DNA from: Actinomycetota bacterium
Lineage (GTDB): Bacteria; Actinomycetota; Thermoleophilia; UBA2241
Assembly: GCA_003132645.1 (NCBI GenBank)
Contig: PKYM01000086.1
Coordinates: 11,038-18,412, forward strand
Reading direction: 5' to 3'
Length of the DNA: 7,375 nt
Positions 5,360 through 7,375 of this stretch are shown here, one piece after another; the first letter of the stretch is position 1; each line of letters starts with the position of its first letter. The position numbers and the translations under genes are program-made. The notes under the pieces are model-generated. The model saw only the letters and a program-made list of their open reading frames with translations. It ran no database searches and was not told the origin of the DNA.

Positions 5360-7030
5360 ATGCCGACAACGACTGAGGTCGTGGCAACCGCTCTGTCAGA
5401 TGAGAACCTTGTCGCCGCCTTGACGTCGCCCGGCGGTCTTACGGCTTTCGTGGCCGAGGTCGGGCGCGCCCTCGACGTGTGGCTCATCGACGTCTGGTCG
5501 TTCGACCGCGAGCGCGACGCTGCCGTCTACGAAGCCTTCTGGCGGCGCGCAGGCGCCAGCGCGGCTGAGCTCGCCGTAGTGGGTACCAGAGTGGCGCTCG
5601 ACGAGCGCCCCGATCTGCGCCTGCTGGCCGATCGCGGGGCGCTCGTCGAGCGCCACATAGACGACCCCGACCTGCCGCGCGAGCTCGCCGCGACCATGAC
5701 CCGCCGTGGCTACCGCAGCAGCATCGACGCGCCGCTTGTCGCGGCCGGCGAGGTGATCGGCGTGCTCGGTCTGGTCGAGACTCGGGCGGTGCGCCGGCTG
5801 GCTGCTGCGCAGCGCGCGAACCTCGAACACATCTGCCGGCTGGCGGCGCTCGGCGTCGAGACGGCGACCGCGCGTCGCGTGAGCACCGAGCACGCCGACC
5901 ACCTCACGGCCCTGCTCGAGTCGGGTCACGCGCTGGCCGGCACGCTCGATCGCAGCGCTCCGCTGACCGCCTTCAGCGCGGCGGCGGCGCGGCTTCTGAC
6001 GGACGTCGAGTATGAGGTCGACGTCTGGTTGCGCGACGAGAACGGCTCATTCATGCGCGTGGCGGCGCCCGGCGCCGGCTCGGCCGCTGACGGCTCAGTC
6101 GACGCACTCGCGCCGGCCGGCGCACTCGCGCCGGCGGACACGCGGGCTGACACGCTGGTCCTGCGGGCGCTCGAGCGCGGCCGGCCGACCCAGGCGCGCA
6201 CGGGCGGCGAGCCGACCAGGCTGGTCGTGCCTCTCGTGGTGGCCGGTGAGCCGGCCGGCTACATCGAGATCCACGGCCGGCGCCTGCGGCGCTTCACACC
6301 CGACGAGGTGGCGGTCCTGCAGGTGCTCGCCGACTACGCCGCCATCGCGCACGAGCACGCACGCCTCGGCCGCAGCCTCGGCCGCCAGGCCGCGGTCGAT
6401 ACCGTCACCGGCTTCTTCAACCGCTGGTACTTCTCAGAGCGGCTCTATTCCGAGACGGCCCGCGCGAGCCGCTACAAGCAGCCGCTCTCGATCGTCCTGG
6501 CGCACATCGACCGGTTCGACGAGTTCGTCAGCCGAAATGGCCGGGTTGCCGGCGACGCGGTCCTCAAGGGGATCGGCCGGCTGCTCGGCGCCTGCCTGCG
6601 TCGCAAGGTCGACATCGCCTGCCGTTACGCCGACGGAGAGTTCGCCGTCCTGCTGCCCAACACGCCGCCGTTCAAGTCCGGCGCAGTCCTGGTCGCCGAG
6701 CGGCTGCGCGCGACCATCGAGGGCATGGAGTTTCGCAACGAGGACCACGAATTGCTGGGCAGATTCACCCTGAGTCTCGGCATCGCCGGTTTTCCCCGCC
6801 ACGCCGAAGACGCCGAGGAGCTGGGCGGCTACGCCGAGCAGGCCTTGATCCAGGCGCGCGAGCTCGGCGGCAACCGCCTCCAGGTCTTCGGCGCGCCACC
6901 CCAAGAGCCCGGGCAGGAAGACGACTCTGAGCAGGACGGCCAGGACGCGCCTTCGGTGGAGGAGCCGGCGGGCGAAGGAGCTCGTGCTGACGATGTCCTG
7001 CCGCCCGACTGGGACGACGATCTTACCTAG
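5360..7030 (+). CDS. Tandem-GAF protein with degenerate GGDEF domain and intact I-site (candidate c-di-GMP receptor)
   Basis: The 556-residue soluble protein has two GAF-like domains (about 20-173 and 184-336), a GGDEF-fold domain (346-510) and an acidic, probably disordered tail (512-556, ending PPDWDDDLT). GAF1 is close to GAF1 of the upstream cyclase (DVW.(I/V)D(I/V)W, then LDERP and HIDDP.LP), and GAF2 matches the cyclase's GAF4 (RLVVPLVV.GEP.G). It looks like a tandem duplicate lacking the two central GAFs. The active site is lost: the signature reads ADGEF (424-428) and the metal Asp is His382 (AHIDRF). The inhibitory site R415xxD418 is exactly conserved, so binding rather than making cyclic di-GMP is the likely role, as in known degenerate GGDEF receptors such as PelD. 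The ATG at 5360 has no good SD; a hairpin overlies it. Confidence 0.87.
   Translation: MPTTTEVVATALSDENLVAALTSPGGLTAFVAEVGRALDVWLIDVWSFDRERDAAVYEAFWRRAGASAAELAVVGTRVALDERPDLRLLADRGALVERHIDDPDLPRELAATMTRRGYRSSIDAPLVAAGEVIGVLGLVETRAVRRLAAAQRANLEHICRLAALGVETATARRVSTEHADHLTALLESGHALAGTLDRSAPLTAFSAAAARLLTDVEYEVDVWLRDENGSFMRVAAPGAGSAADGSVDALAPAGALAPADTRADTLVLRALERGRPTQARTGGEPTRLVVPLVVAGEPAGYIEIHGRRLRRFTPDEVAVLQVLADYAAIAHEHARLGRSLGRQAAVDTVTGFFNRWYFSERLYSETARASRYKQPLSIVLAHIDRFDEFVSRNGRVAGDAVLKGIGRLLGACLRRKVDIACRYADGEFAVLLPNTPPFKSGAVLVAERLRATIEGMEFRNEDHELLGRFTLSLGIAGFPRHAEDAEELGGYAEQALIQARELGGNRLQVFGAPPQEPGQEDDSEQDGQDAPSVEEPAGEGARADDVLPPDWDDDLT
6103..6135 (+). repeat. Short in-frame direct repeat inside the second GAF domain
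   Basis: The 15-base word CGCACTCGCGCCGGC occurs at 6103-6117 and 6121-6135 (period 18), giving ALAPAG-ALAPAD in the protein. The cyclase's fourth GAF has no such segment at the equivalent loop, so it is probably a recent slippage expansion in an exposed loop. Confidence 0.6.
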
Positions 7031-7040
7031 CCGAGACCTT

Positions 7041-7060
7041 ACACTCGCCTGACACTCGCC
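7041..7060 (+). promoter_or_regulatory. 11-bp-period direct repeat ahead of the response regulator gene
   Basis: ACACTCGCC occurs at 7041-7049 and again at 7052-7060, spaced by one helical turn. OmpR/PhoB-type regulators commonly bind direct repeats with an 11-bp period, so this is a candidate autoregulatory site for the regulator starting at 7243. A TTGACG at 7071-7076 could be a -35 hexamer, but no good -10 follows. Function is inferred from spacing and position only. Confidence 0.3.
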
Positions 7061-7242
7061 GGGCATGCGCTTGACGCACGGCCGTCATCGTCTGTTCCGA
7101 AGAGTCCACCGAGGAGGGCGACGTGGCCACAGTGACGGCGAGTCACAGGTGCGTCCGGGTTGATACCATGCGAAGGGACGGCCCGGGCGTGCGAGCAGGT
7201 GCGGGTAGCAACGAGCCACGCGCTGGGTACGCGGGGAGGCAT

Positions 7243-7375
7243 GTGACAGCGACGGTCCTCATCGTCGAGGACGAGTTCAACATCGGCCGCCTGGTGCGCA
7301 CCTACCTCGAGCGCGACGGCTACGGCGTCGTCTGGGCGCGCAGCGGTGAGGAGGGACTCGTCGAGCTCGACCGCC
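7243..7375 (+). CDS. Response regulator, OmpR/PhoB-like receiver domain (N-terminal part)
   Basis: The first 44 residues, cut by the window edge, are the start of a receiver domain: VLIVEDE with the acidic pair that binds Mg, then N.GRLVRTYLERDGY and the A.SGEEGL helix. This pattern is typical of the OmpR/PhoB family, whose DNA-binding domain and phosphoacceptor Asp would lie beyond the edge. The GTG at 7243 follows GGGGAGG at short spacing (three bases). An in-frame GTG at 7123 has a better-placed SD (GAGGAGG, 7111-7117) and would add 40 residues. That stretch is low complexity, with about 70 percent G/C third positions against over 90 percent downstream, so 7243 is preferred. A sensor kinase partner is expected downstream but not visible. 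Confidence 0.82.
   Translation, partial: MTATVLIVEDEFNIGRLVRTYLERDGYGVVWARSGEEGLVELDR

Overview
The window is GC-rich DNA from a single bacterial chromosome. Five of the six main genes start with GTG, codon third positions are strongly G/C, and Shine-Dalgarno (SD) sites are purine-rich. DUF1385, GAF-GGDEF and OmpR-type genes with this composition fit a deep-branching member of the Actinomycetota (Thermoleophilia- or Coriobacteriia-like). That placement is inference; there is no rRNA or other taxonomic marker here. I saw no mobile element, tRNA or CRISPR array.

Layout from left to right. (1) 1-537 has no ordinary gene. A leftward unit at about 17-216 has a -10-like box, a 14-codon ORF with a good SD, and a strong terminator hairpin competing with an alternative hairpin. 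The rest is intergenic with palindromes. (2) 538-1353 (+) encodes a DUF1385 membrane protein. (3) 1395-2177 (-) is a two-gene unit: a 65-residue arginine-rich protein, then a hotdog acyl-CoA thioesterase whose start region exists in three tandem copies, the two upstream ones being closed mini-ORFs. (4) 2178-2626 is a divergent regulatory region with two back-to-back SigD/FliA-like promoters sharing their -35 area, plus small repeats. (5) 2627-5314 (+) encodes an 895-residue diguanylate cyclase with four GAF domains and an intact GGEEF site. (6) 5360-7030 (+) encodes a paralogue with two GAF domains and a ruined GGDEF active site (ADGEF) but an intact RxxD inhibitory site. A hairpin sits directly on its start. 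(7) 7243 to the edge (+) is the N-terminus of an OmpR-type response regulator, preceded by an 11-bp-period direct repeat.

The main story is a cyclic-di-GMP module: a cyclase that probably makes the messenger, paired with a catalytically dead paralogue that may bind it. It may be transcribed by the flagellar-type sigma factor from a bidirectional control region that also drives a small arginine-rich protein and a thioesterase. Promoter, coupling and receptor roles are inferred from sequence only.
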